From Casuarina equisetifolia (taxonomy: Eukaryota > Streptophyta > Magnoliopsida > Fagales > Casuarinaceae), in contig CM052362.1 in the NCBI GenBank assembly GCA_028551475.1, positions 20,566,021 to 20,630,020 of the forward strand: a stretch of DNA of 64,000 nucleotides, in the 5' to 3' direction. Shown in pieces: positions 11,314 through 22,728 of the stretch. The notes beneath the pieces were generated by a model. It was not told the DNA's origin, searched no databases, and saw only the letters and a program-made list of their open reading frames with translations. Position 1 is the stretch's first letter. The number at the start of each line of letters is the position of its first letter. Made by a program: the position numbers and the translations under genes.

Positions 11314-13521
11314 TCAATGAGAGCACGTTACTCCAGAGAAACCAGCTTCCATTACTTTTGTGGAATCATAACAAATATCAGGTGGAACAATTGAACTTAT
11401 ATTCGATGTAAGATGTTTCAAAGTTGCATAAATGTCACTACAATGGGGATGGGTTTTATCTTCTACTGAAAACACGTGAACCCGGCTGTCCAGCTCAATC
11501 CAACTACACCCGGGAGGCTTTTTCACCGCTAATCCTGTTAATTTCTTCCTCACACTCAGCTTTTCCCCCCATTTTCCTGATGTGGAGTACATATTAGACA
11601 GAATAACATGAGCAGAAATTGAATTAGGATCCAAACTGAACATCTTCTCAGCCACTCTCCCGCTCAACTCCATGTCCATCCAGAACCAACACGCATTAAG
11701 CAAAGCACCCCAGACAACCCAATCTGCAACAATAGGCATCTCTTTTATGAATTCCTCGGCTTCTCGTAGATGGCCCGACCGACCAAGAAGATTTACCACA
11801 CATGCGTAGTGTTCTAAATTTGGGGTTACTCCATAACATTTTTGCATTGACTGAAAGATTCTTAAACCTTCATCAACAAAACCAGCACGACCACAGGCAG
11901 ACAGAACTCCAGTGAAGGTGGCACCATTAGGAACAACTCCTTGCTTTAGCATATCACGGAACACTAGAATTGCTTCAGAACCAACTCCATGATATGCATG
12001 GCCATTAATAAGAGCTGTCCAAGATGCCACATTGGCTGAAGAGATGCTACCAAATGATTTTTGAGCATCATGCATGCTCCCGCATTTGGAATACATGTCT
12101 ACAAGAGATGTTCCAACATAAGGATTGGATTCAAAGGGTGTTTTGACTAGGTGGGCGTGAAGCAATTGTCCTCGTAGAAGAGATCCAAGGCATGAGCAAG
12201 CGTGAAATAATGCAGAGAATGTTGATCTTGTACGTTCTATTGACAGTCTATGCATGGTCCTATAGAGTTCAAAGGCCTCGTTATGCTGTTGATTTTGAAT
12301 AAAACCTGATATCATTGAATTCCATGTCACTGGGTTTCTTTGACCCTTGGTTTCTTCGAACAGCTTCAGAGCTTTACCAATTTCTCTGTTCCTAGAGTAC
12401 ACTGAAATCATGGTATTCAAAGAAGTTGTTGTTCTTTGGCCCATTTCCTTGAACAATCTCTCCGACTCCTCGACTTTACCGCTTATGGCATAACCTTTAA
12501 TCATCAAATTATACGAGATTGGATTCTTTTCAATCAGTCTATTGAAAATCAGCCCAGCATCTTCGATCCTACCCATCAAGACAAGCCCACCAATTAGCGA
12601 ATTGGAAGCATTTAGACATGGGTTTACAATCCTGTCATAAACTTTCTTGGCATCATCAATAGCTTCGCAATGAGAATAAAATTCAATCAACGCCCCACCA
12701 ATCGACTGATCAAATTCAAACCCGTATTTCACCAAAAGCCCATGGACAGACCTACCTTGTATTAGGTTTCCCAATCTCCCACAAGCCCTTATAACGCAAT
12801 CCAACGTAAACTCGTTAGGCTTCACCTCCTCGCTCCCTCTCATCCGCCTAAACAACTGCAATGCCCTTTCACACCCATCCTCACTCTTCGCATGTCCGGA
12901 AATCAATGTAGTCCATGCCACAACATCCCGGTCTGGCATCTTGTTAAATACATCCAAAGCGTCACTCATTAAGTTACAGCGTACATACCCGACTAGCATC
13001 AAACTCCACAATAACTCATTTTCATCACGTAACTCGTCAAACACCCGCTTAGCTCCTTCAACTTCAATGCAGTTCGCGTAAAAGTACAACAATGCACTGC
13101 CCAAAAGCTCAAATCTCTCAAAACCAGATTTCAAGACCAAACAATGAAGCTGTTTTCCCTCATACACCGATTTCGAATGCGCACACGTACTTAGCAGGGT
13201 CGAAAAAGCGGTCTCATTGAGTTTCATATTACTGCGGTGCATTCCCGCCGCAAGTTTTAGAGCTTCATCGTATTTTCGCCACTTGCAGTAACCAGAAAGC
13301 ATGGTGTTCCATGAGACAACGGTTCGTTCCGGCATCTCGTCAAACAGTTTACGAGCAACGTCTACCTGACCAATTTTGCAGTGCCGTGTTATGGATACGT
13401 TGATGGAAACGATGCTGCTGCGAGGGCCTTCAAGAGGCTGGTAAAGGGTACTGAAGGGATTAAAGCTTTTCCTCCAGCGACTTTGCTTCCAGTTTCCAAG
13501 AAAGGAAGGTTTCAGCAACAT
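11314..13521 (-). CDS. E-type PLS pentatricopeptide repeat protein
   Basis: Single exon, 735 aa, typical of this intronless family. After a basic, Ser-rich start (MLLKPSFLGNWKQSRWRKSF) that suits organelle import, a run of about 15 alternating P, L and S repeats covers about residues 40-600. Examples are ARKLFDEMPERTVVSWNTML and VGTSLVDMYSKCGSMHDAQK. The C-terminus has E1/E2 and E+-like motifs (YACVVNLLGRSGHLREAEEF, KKPPGCSWIELDSRVHVF) and ends without a DYW deaminase domain. Such proteins bind specific organellar transcripts, usually to direct C-to-U editing together with a separate DYW partner. The RNA target and the choice of mitochondrion or plastid cannot be read with confidence. It is divergent from the membrane-protein gene at 14529, with about 1 kb between the starts. 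By remembered Arabidopsis gene order it is an extra gene inside a conserved block. Confidence 0.9.
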   Translation of the reverse strand: MLLKPSFLGNWKQSRWRKSFNPFSTLYQPLEGPRSSIVSINVSITRHCKIGQVDVARKLFDEMPERTVVSWNTMLSGYCKWRKYDEALKLAAGMHRSNMKLNETAFSTLLSTCAHSKSVYEGKQLHCLVLKSGFERFELLGSALLYFYANCIEVEGAKRVFDELRDENELLWSLMLVGYVRCNLMSDALDVFNKMPDRDVVAWTTLISGHAKSEDGCERALQLFRRMRGSEEVKPNEFTLDCVIRACGRLGNLIQGRSVHGLLVKYGFEFDQSIGGALIEFYSHCEAIDDAKKVYDRIVNPCLNASNSLIGGLVLMGRIEDAGLIFNRLIEKNPISYNLMIKGYAISGKVEESERLFKEMGQRTTTSLNTMISVYSRNREIGKALKLFEETKGQRNPVTWNSMISGFIQNQQHNEAFELYRTMHRLSIERTRSTFSALFHACSCLGSLLRGQLLHAHLVKTPFESNPYVGTSLVDMYSKCGSMHDAQKSFGSISSANVASWTALINGHAYHGVGSEAILVFRDMLKQGVVPNGATFTGVLSACGRAGFVDEGLRIFQSMQKCYGVTPNLEHYACVVNLLGRSGHLREAEEFIKEMPIVADWVVWGALLNACWFWMDMELSGRVAEKMFSLDPNSISAHVILSNMYSTSGKWGEKLSVRKKLTGLAVKKPPGCSWIELDSRVHVFSVEDKTHPHCSDIYATLKHLTSNISSIVPPDICYDSTKVMEAGFSGVTCSH

Positions 13522-13871
13522 TCTGTCTGCTTGTATTTCCGTTGAGAAAGAAAGAAACAGAGGGCCAAAACCTAAAACGTCCCGTTCTTACAATTTTCCT
13601 CCCTCATTAACTCTAAACTCAAAAGTTCACTAGTTGATTGGTAAATTTGACATCAGGTTCTTCACAAGATTGCTCTATTTTATATACTAAATGATCTTTT
13701 ATCAACAGGGAAGGTGAAAGTTACTTTTCAAATTTCAAAATTAATTGTTTATTTTATATAGAGAAAAAAAAAGGTTTTAAATAATAAAATTTACAATCAT
13801 AATTGATGCCAATCTACACTATACGTCCACAACTTTTCTAATTCAATGCAGGAGGGGACTTTCAATTGAGA

Positions 13872-14107
13872 TCATAATTAAGATAAAAATCTCATATTAA
13901 GTATATAATTTTTTTAGTTAAATTTAAATTTTTAAATTTTTTAATATAATATTAAAATTAAAATTAAAATTCGTTTTATTAAATGTGACCTTAAGTCTAA
14001 TGTTATTAAACATATGTCGTAAGATGAAATTCTTATATTGAATATGTAAAATTTTAAAAAATATATATATTTCTTTAATTTTTAAATTATTTTTTGGATT
14101 AAAGCTT
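13872..14107 (+). mobile_element. Degraded TRIM-like element between divergent genes
   Basis: Two diverged direct repeats (about 13872-13950 and 14009-14107) each start with a block like AAGATAAAAATCTCATATT and end in a TTTAAATTA-rich stretch. Between them is a GTGACCTTAAGTCTAATGTTATT block. The same order occurs in the cleaner copy at 58239-58627. Ends are not sharp and no target duplication was found, so it is an old remnant with no coding capacity. Confidence 0.5.
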
Positions 14108-14365
14108 TTGGCATGGTACGGATATAGGGTTCTAGCCCCATTCCTTGAGCCTCTCGTTTCGAAAATGTCAATAATTCCTGGAGCGCTTTTGTCTCCAAAA
14201 AGTCATAAGGAAGAAGAAGCTCCGCTGCGAGTGTTCGGTCATGATCAAGCAGTTTCCTTGAGTTGAGTCTCGTACGGCCACGTATCCTTGTCTTGTATTC
14301 AAACTCTGCATAAACAGAACGCCATGCATGAAGCCACGTACCCCTCCACCCAACCTCATCACTTC

Positions 14366-14367
<2 letters not shown>

Positions 14368-14402
<35 letters not shown>
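14368..14402 (+). repeat. (CT)n microsatellite in 5' leader
   Basis: About 17 CT units lie some 130 bp upstream of the ATG of the membrane-protein gene at 14529. CT-rich leaders are common in plant genes, so this probably lies in the 5' untranslated region or core promoter. Confidence 0.7.
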
Positions 14403-14405
<3 letters not shown>

Positions 14406-14528
14406 TGAATCCTCAAAGCCATGACCAAGAAAGAGTTAAAGAAGATCCCACAAAGCTAGTACAGGGGAATTCCCTTTTCCTTATCCCAAAAGCTAGTACA
14501 TAATCGATGCTTATGATACATCATTAAC

Positions 14529-16546
14529 ATGGTGAAGCTAGCATCGGCACGAGAAATTCGAATGTACGGACCCCGGCTGGCCAGAAACCGGTCGGAGTAC
14601 ATAAACGCGGGCCTTTACGTGTTCGCCACCGTTGTGCTTCTCAGTGGGTTTGCGGCTCAGTTCTCCACTGAACCCACGTCTGGTCTTTTTCTTTTGCTTA
14701 TAGCCTCGGCGCTCATACTTGTGGTTAATGTGCATGACCTTGTAGCGCATCTTGCTGGGATTGATTACCGCTTGCAGTTGATGGGCTGCGATCCACAGCT
14801 CGCCCTGGTGGAGTTTGCTGTCCCTGTGATTCAGTCTCTGGGATCAGTTCTCTTCTTCTTGGGGATTCTTTTTCTTTTCCTTCAGGTACATCGTTAACTT
14901 CCTTTTTTTTTCTCTATTGTATTATGTAGGATCAATTTCTAACTCAATAAGTGGAGGAATAAGACAAAACTTGATTCTAACATAAATTAGATAAGACAAA
15001 AAGAGATATGCATAAGAAACACAAAATTTAATTTGGTAGGAAAAAAGTTAAAAGCGTTAAAAATTGACACAAAAAAATTACTTATTTTTAGTTTTTGTAG
15101 AAATTGAATTTTCTCAAGTGACTTTTCTCTTATGTTTTCTAATACAAATTTTTAATTTATAAAAAATTAAACATTATAAACATAATACTTATCTTAAAGA
15201 GATTTTCAGGTTGTTATACAATTATTTCTATGTCGATAGGATGATTACAAGAGAAGACAATACACTACTCGCTGTCAAATTCTACAAGTTCAAACTTAGT
15301 TATTGTCTCTTGTTGCTGTTGCATCTGTTTTTGACTTCAAATTTTCTTATCTTCTTATTTTCTTAGTTATTTGATAAGGATGAACTACCAACATATTCTA
15401 TATAGTTCTTTGCGAGCTAATAGACAAATCAGGCAAATAATTAAGAAAGTGAGAAAGGTATCAGTGGGTCCTAAGAAACTTGGAGCCATTCCTAGAATTA
15501 ATTGTCATTTCAGTTTAAGTATGCTACCTGAACATAAGGAATTTCCGCGGTTAGTCATGTTGATGGCTGACATTTCCTGATGGCCTCATCTGTTTTTCTT
15601 TTTCCCGTGGCTGGGCCAAAAAAGGGTAGATTTCAAAGTTATTATAACTTTATAGAAGCATGTTGGAGGAGTTTTCATTTCCATTTCAAAGTTTGAATTT
15701 TTCTTGCAGTCAGAATCTAAAAATATGTGCTCGCTAACTTTGGCCTTAGGCAAATTGGTATTTGTTTTTCGGATGTTTATACAGTAACTTCTTCTACAAG
15801 TTTCAGTTTGTTGTTTGCTGTGACCAAAAAGTGCAGGAAGAGAAAGGGTATGGTTACTACAAATTGGAGAAGCAAGGAATGAACATGCTCATTGCTGGCT
15901 CTGTTTTCTGGATGCTTGGATCGATCCATAACTCATGCCAAATCTACGAGAGAGCTGGTGGGTATTTCCAAATCTTGCAATACAGTATCCTTATCCCGTT
16001 TCTGATAGGAAGCTCGCTGTTCGTGGTGGGTGCAATTCTCAACAGTCGCGAGCAAGCTGGCTCGATTCATCATGGACTAGAGCTACTAGTAAGTTGTGTA
16101 TTAGTAAAACCTTCAAGTGATCTTGTTGTTCAAGTTATGGATGTAAAGTGCTCTGTTAGTTTTGTCTCTAAAATAAACAACCATATCATCCCAGAAACCA
16201 TAAAATGTCCCTGAATCATGACTAACACACGAGCTTTGAGTACTTTAAAATTCTTCAAAGTGTCTTTATGCAGAGTATTACTTGGATTTGGCTGGGCATA
16301 TTTGGGAGCCTATTGTTCTTCATTGGGGGATTAGCAAATGTAGTTAAGGTGTTCACGATGCAGCAAGTTGATGGATTAAGGCTCGAGAAACTGCGGGGAG
16401 GGGCACAAGAACGGCTGATCCAAGAAAGGGAAGGCCAACTCCCCCTCATCCATGAAGAGCAGAGAAGAAAGAAAAGGCAAGCCGAGGAAGCAAAGCTGGT
16501 ACCAGCTCCAACTCCATATAAGGACGTCCTCGTTGGTCAGAGTTAA
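14529..16546 (+). CDS. Multi-pass membrane protein of unknown function
   Basis: Three exons, 14529..14885, 15837..16088 and 16274..16546; 882 nt, 293 aa, phase 0 at both introns with GT-AG borders. I do not recognise the family. It starts MVKLASAREIRMYGPRLARN with a basic N-terminus and has about six predicted membrane segments: near residues 24-45, 52-72 and 96-118 (exon 1), 133-152 and 167-190 (exon 2), and 206-226 (exon 3). The last ~65 residues are soluble, charged and Gln/Arg/Glu-rich (EEQRRKKRQAEEAK), probably helical and cytosolic. The 951-bp first intron is AT-rich. Even exon borders and absence of stops argue for a real gene. It lies between the PPR gene and PTB2, a position empty in the Arabidopsis block as I remember it. 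No enzyme motif or transporter signature was seen. Confidence 0.85.
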
Positions 16547-18480
16547 ATGTTTTCTTAGTAAAAACCTTGGCCTGCCTATGCTTATACAGAGGACAGACAA
16601 TTTCATTTGATTTACATTTGTTTTATGCCTTTATTTTGGCTATACTACCTTCACATATATGTTAAGAGTGGATAAGTAGTGCAGGATTCCATGCCTTCTC
16701 ACTACTTGATAATATAAGTTTATTTGACAACATAATTGTTCAGCACATTCTCTTCAAAGATAATGGCCAAAACCCCGTATTGTCGTTCTCTTGGTTTGGC
16801 CATTAACTTATATATTTATCAAATTAATCATTTCATGCCCTATAACATTATGCTACTATGGGCTATCCTTATGGTTCATCGTATTAAAGAAAGTTAAAAA
16901 TACTACAATAAAATACAAGCTATAACCTTTTGGGTACTTTATTACATATACGTGCTCCAAGAAAGGCTTTTCAAATAAATCTATGCTATGAAATGGCCTT
17001 TACGTAAAACAACCGATCGTAATGGGCTGGGACTTATGAGGGCTTAAGTGGGTGATGATTTTTAAATAAAATTTGTTTATACTAACATTTAGACTTTAGC
17101 CTTTTGGCAAAATAATTAAGACATACAACAAAGGGTCTCATATCCAATTTGATGTCATGAGTTTGAACCATGGGAAGAGTTAAATAAATTAGATGGAGTG
17201 AAAACCATCGTAGAGTGAATTGTTGAGGTATTTGCTACAAAGCATGATGGGATTTTATGTTGTTAGATCATAATGTCTTTTTAACATTATAGATAACTCA
17301 CATGTTGTTTTAAAATGTGCAAAATAGAAGGGCATTTTAACAAGGCCAAAAACAAATACTGAGGTACTTGAGTGTAGCTTACAATAGTTGAATATAATTG
17401 CAAAGTAAATGACCAAAAAGAGACATCAATTTGGGCAAGTGTAATGGACGTGCCGTTTTAGTATCTCCAAAATACTATATAGTCTTATAAAAAAATTAAT
17501 AAAATGTCCTTTAGATGAAAACTAAAAGTCACGTTGGATTAAAAAGCCTAAATGGTGTGTTTTTACAATATATATATATAAAGGAATGAAAAAAGAAGTG
17601 AATACAATAAATGGTTTTTAAATGCATTAACCAAATGTTATTCTAGTGTGTATGAAATCACATAATGTTTTCACATGGCCAAAAACAAATACAAAGATGC
17701 TTAAGCAAACCTTGTAATTGTCAAATGTGATTGCAAACAAAATGACCAAAAAGAAACATCATTTTGGCATAGCGTCAAAGCTATGATGTTTTAATAATAC
17801 CATATAGTCTTATAAAGGAATGAATGAAATATCATTTAAAATGGAAACCCAAATATGTTGGCTTTGAAAACGTAAATGACATGTTTTTAAAGGAAAAAAA
17901 AAAAAAAAAAGAAATTGTCTTGGTTTGATTTCATTCAGTTTTGGCACCTTGAAGTTAATCTAATGTTAATTGAAAATATTTGGTAATCTGCTTGGTGCAT
18001 TAAACTCATTTGAATTTTTTTTTGTCTGGCTACCAATTTTGAGAATGTGAACAATATCTTGAAGTGATAATTTTGTATCATTACAAGTTTTGTACCGGCT
18101 AAGATTAACTACTTTTTACTCAATTTTGTAAACTAAATTACATTAGTGTTAGCCTTGTAAGGGAATGTATAGTGCAGAATCTAATGAAGGGGGTTTTACT
18201 AAGTCTATCATTTATATATCTATTTACAGATGTCGAATTATAATTTTTACAATTAAAATTCTCATTAACTCACCATTAAATTAATTATGAATTATTAATT
18301 ATTAAAAGGTTGCTGTTAAAAAAAACTTGTTTTATATGAAAGGCCGTAACAGGTTGGACAAAGCCCATAGAAGCCAACCCAAGTTGGCCAACGGTTCGGG
18401 TTGCCTCATGGAGTCCTACTGGTCCACTAAAAACTTGCCACATCAGCCGAGATCCGCTTACCTGGCTAAAAAAATAATTA
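16547..18480. other. AT-rich intergenic DNA with an internal duplication
   Basis: No gene recognised. It holds the 3' flank of the membrane-protein gene, a block near 17095-17300 with a weak tRNA-like B-box, and a pair of ~240-bp direct repeats starting near 17344 and 17677. Confidence 0.6.
17344..17905. repeat. Pair of diverged direct repeats about 333 bp apart
   Basis: GGCCAAAAACAAATAC-containing blocks begin at 17344 and 17677. Both are followed in the same order by AATGACCAAAAAGA-ACATCA, ATATAGTCTTATAAA, a TTGG-ATTAAAAAG/CTTTGAAAACG segment and TGTTTTTA. The second copy ends in an A-run (about 17890-17910). They are probably a tandem duplication, or two copies of a short dispersed repeat. 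Confidence 0.65.
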
Positions 18481-18543
18481 AATTCAGCCTCACATTACGA
18501 TAATAAATCGAGAGACAAAAGTGTCCCCACTTCCCAATCTCTG

Positions 18544-18551
18544 AAACCCTA
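18544..18551 (+). promoter_or_regulatory. Telo-box in the PTB leader
   Basis: AAACCCTA lies in a short CT-rich stretch that looks like the first non-coding exon of the PTB gene (about 18530-18588, followed by the donor GTACTTCG). Telo-boxes are common in leaders and promoters of plant genes for RNA handling and translation. The exon boundary is tentative; an acceptor is plausible near 19615. Confidence 0.45.
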
Positions 18552-19664
18552 GAAAGTCGAAAGCTCTAGCTCTGCGGATTCTCTTTAGGTACTTCGATTT
18601 CCTTTTTACTTGCTCTCCAATTTGCCATAATTTTCTTTGTTGTATGTGGTTCTGCGTTTCCTTACGTAGACTCAGAATGCTTTTCTTTTTGGATCTTCCG
18701 GTAGACTTTGATTCTTGTTGTCCATCTATCTCTCCTTTCCACATATCTGTATCCGCGTTGGAGAAACGACGGAAAATCTGGATTTGGCGCGGTAAAGAGC
18801 AGATTTGACCAATATGATATCTGTATTATCATTATCTGGGATAAAATTGAGATAGGGAATCGGCTTTATTGTTATTAGAAATATTTCTTGGGTGAAATGT
18901 GTTTATATATATCAGCAAGAATTGTTTTTTATTGGGACATAAACCCATTGGTGATGCATGGTTAAAGGATTGTTGCATGGACGCAAACTCTTTATGTATT
19001 CAAGTTTGGTTATTGGGAAATTCTCTCAACCGTGTTCGGTTTGTTTTTTGTGGGCCCCAATTCCTTTGGTTGATGCCTATGGTTAGTTTTTTTGGCAATC
19101 TGTTGTTACCGCACCTGTTGTTGCTTGATGTTGCTTTTGTCTGCCTCTTTTGCTTCTCCATTAAACTTGTAATTTGTGATTATGTACAAGTAAATTGGAA
19201 CGAATTTAATAATTTTCCTCACCATGAAGGGTCCAATACAACAGTGTGTTTCCTTTTCAGAATTGCATTCTCTGTATCATAAATATTTTGATTTAGAGTA
19301 GCTCTCTCTATGTAGTAGACTAGAATTGCAATAACATTTCTCGAAACCTCTTCACAAAATTGGTGAAGAACCCATTCATGTGTACATTGAAAACCCTGTT
19401 ATATGTGGTAATAGTGCTATCATACATTGAGGAATGCTTTCTAAGAAAGTCAAATCTTTTAATATCCTAAACGAGAAGTCAATATTTATTAACTCATTTT
19501 TTTAAAAAAATGACGTCTCTTTGTCTGCATCACTAGTTTTGCAAAATATAGTAAAGATGAAATCTATAGCTGAGAATCTGACCCTTAGATGAGTTTCTTC
19601 GTAGTGATTCTTCAGCCTACACGTTTCTAGTGGTGTTCTTTAAGAGAGTGAGGTTATTGTTCAA

Positions 19665-22600
19665 ATGGCATCTGTATCCAGTCAGCCACAGTTTCGTTAC
19701 ACTCAACCTCCATCCAAGGTGCTCCATTTGCGAAACTTGCCATGGGAGTGTACAGAGGAGGAACTCATTGAACTTGGAAAGCCATTTGGTAAAGTTGTGA
19801 ACACAAAGTGCAATGTTGGAGCCAACCGAAATCAGGCTTTTATTGAATTTGTGAGTGTTTATTATGGTTGAGCTTTTAACTCTTTAGATTTTGGTCCTGC
19901 TTCTTGTGTAATGGAACAAAGTGTAACTTTCCAAATCTTAATTTCTTCAGGCTGATTTAAATCAAGCTATTGCTATGATATCATATTATGCCTCATCATC
20001 AGAGCCAGCTCAAGTGCGTGGCAAAACTGTATATCTACAGTACTCAAATAGGCAAGAAATAGTGAACAACAAAACTACTGCAGATGTCGCTGGAAATGTT
20101 CTTCTGGTAACAATAGAAGGTGCAGATGCACGCCTTGTCAGCATTGATGTTTTACACTTGGTAAGCAAATTGCGTGCTTTCCCTTACAGTTGGAGAGGTA
20201 AACTTGCTACTATAAGGAAGTATTCACTGAATTATGTTGTAATTAGGTTGTGGTTTGACATGTTATGGAAAGCTTTTGTTTGACATATATGTAAATGGAT
20301 CAGCAGGCCCATTTCAAGGCAATATCTTCGATGGCAGCTTAATGCATTAGGAGAAAGAGCGCATGTGTGTTTGTCTCCTTTCTCCTTTCCTTAACACTGG
20401 CTCTTTCTTCCCTACTCTTCCTCCTCAACTTCCTATCCATACCTTTCTAATAGTACAGGCTTTTATCATTTTCTTTTCTCTTGTACATCCCTCTACCACT
20501 ATTTTCTGCATGCTCTGTGCGGTGATTTTTGCTAGTAGCATAGCCACATCCAGCACAAGTCGTATGGAGTTTTGTTGCATTCAACTATTTGATTTTTGTA
20601 ATTCGACGAAAATTTTAGCCATAGCTGTTTTCCATAATTGAGATCTTGGCATAGTAGCTAATGTCTTATAAGACATCAACCTCCAATCTCTCGAGGATAT
20701 GAGTTTCATGGACAGACATTCTCGTTCTATTGGTCTCAGTAATTAGCTAATATTTTTGGGTGAATTATATGGTTTGTATAGCTTTAAAGACTAGCTTGTA
20801 GCTGAAGTTGCTAATTTTACAAGACGTTAATATCAATTGATATACCCAACAGCAGTGTATTGTTAGCACTTCTCTTTGGTGAGTGACAAAGTTCATCAGA
20901 AATTCTTAGTTGGTTCTTTTGTGGCATTTCTTTGGCGGGATACTAAATCTCTGCGTTTATGTATTCTTTTTCCTTTTTTAGTACCTCTCTATTATGCACA
21001 TGTACAAGTGAAGTGGTGTTCTATGTTTATTGGCTTGCGTAATTCTTAAAATCTGTCTCTGTTCTTTGATGGTATCTGGAAAAATTTGAACTTATGGGTG
21101 CTTTCAGTTTTATGCAATTGATTCTAGGAAGGATTGCCGATTTTTATTAGGTCCTGAGTTCAGATGACTTATTTTTGTATTTGCTCTAAAATTTGCTTAG
21201 TGGTGCAGGTATTTTCAGCCTTTGGGTTTGTGCATAAGATTACTACCTTTGAAAAGACAGCTGGATTCCAGGTCTCTCATGGATTTCCTTTTTCAGTTCT
21301 TTTCCCCTGATTCTTCCTGTTTTTGAGTAGGAGTTCATATTTTATGCGATCCTTTTTCAGGCGCTGGTGCAATTTTCAGATACAGAGACTGCCTCTTCTG
21401 CAAAGAATGCCTTAGATGGAAGAAGCATTCCCAGGTGACAGTTCTAGTAATTATTTGACATGGTATTTTGTCCAACTTCTATGGATAGTATGGGTGTTAC
21501 ATGGTGCACATGCATTCAGATTGGTCACTATTGGACTGTTAGACAACATTTGGAGAATAAGCAATATGTCAGATTCCAGATCAGCTTTAAACTTCCATTA
21601 CTGTACTTGTCTACGACATTTTTCATTGGACACTAAAAGCTTGGATTGCTATGTCCCTCCAATTGGACCATTTATGCAGAAAGTGTGCTAAGTTGGATCA
21701 TGGTAGATCCTGGCACTTTCATGCGCTCCACCAGCAGGACTTTGTGCTTTATATGTCTCATCAGTTGTCAGCTGTACCTGCATTATGATTTACGGAAATT
21801 GTTTTTCCTTGATTTCAGGTATCTTCTTCCTGAGCACGTTGGACCATGTGCCCTTAGGATCACATATTCTGCACACACAGATTTGAGTGTGAAATTCCAG
21901 AGCCATCGGAGCAGGTACCCTGCTTCTTGTTATAAGCATAAGAGTCTGTATCTTTGTACTTTTTATTGTTTTGCCTGAGCACGTACTTCCCTTTTCAGGA
22001 TTATATCTATTTTGTATGCAGTTCTTGCTCGTTTGTTGATTCTTTTTTCATCCTTATCCTTTGCTGCAACCCCTTTTATCACCTTTGCCACAATCTTATA
22101 ACTACATTTTCTTTTGATTCAGGGACTATACTAATCCTTACCTTCCTGTTGCTCCATCAGCCATTGACGGAAGTGGTCAGGTAAGGTTTTCAGAAGTGAT
22201 ACTTCCTTTGTTATACAGATTTCCACCATATGACACTCAGGCGATTGGTGGCATTTTATTTATGAGCGAAATATTGATTTTTCTCTTTCACAGAAGAGTC
22301 TGCCTATTTCAAATATTACTTTTTAGTACATGTTGATTCCTTAAGATGTTCAAAGGAATTATAATGCACTATAGCATAGAGTCGTGCCAAAATTTTCATG
22401 CTTGTAATTCTTAACGGCTTGCTTTTCTTTGTGACCTGAAGATGCTTAAAATGTGCAAAATTTATGTGGTTTACTAAATAAATGTATTTTGTCATCATTG
22501 CAGCTAACTGTGGGTTTGGATGGGAAAAAACTAGAACCAGAGAGCAACGTTCTTCTTGCATCCATTGAAAACATGCAGTATGCTGTCACCTTGGACGTTT

Positions 22601-22687
22601 TACACATGGTACTTAAAAGCACAATGCAATTATTAAGATCCTCTTGTTCTTGATGCTTTTTTTTTTTTCTTAACATATAGATAAGTC

Positions 22688-22728
<41 letters not shown>

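Noticed and set aside
14082-14369. 95-codon minus-strand frame upstream of the membrane-protein gene
   Set aside because: Overlaps the CT-rich leader and TRIM-like remnant; no recognisable domain.
17095-17300. Possible tRNA-derived SINE (B-box-like GAGTTTGAACCAT)
   Set aside because: Only the B-box resembles the consensus; A-box, tail and target duplication were not convincing.
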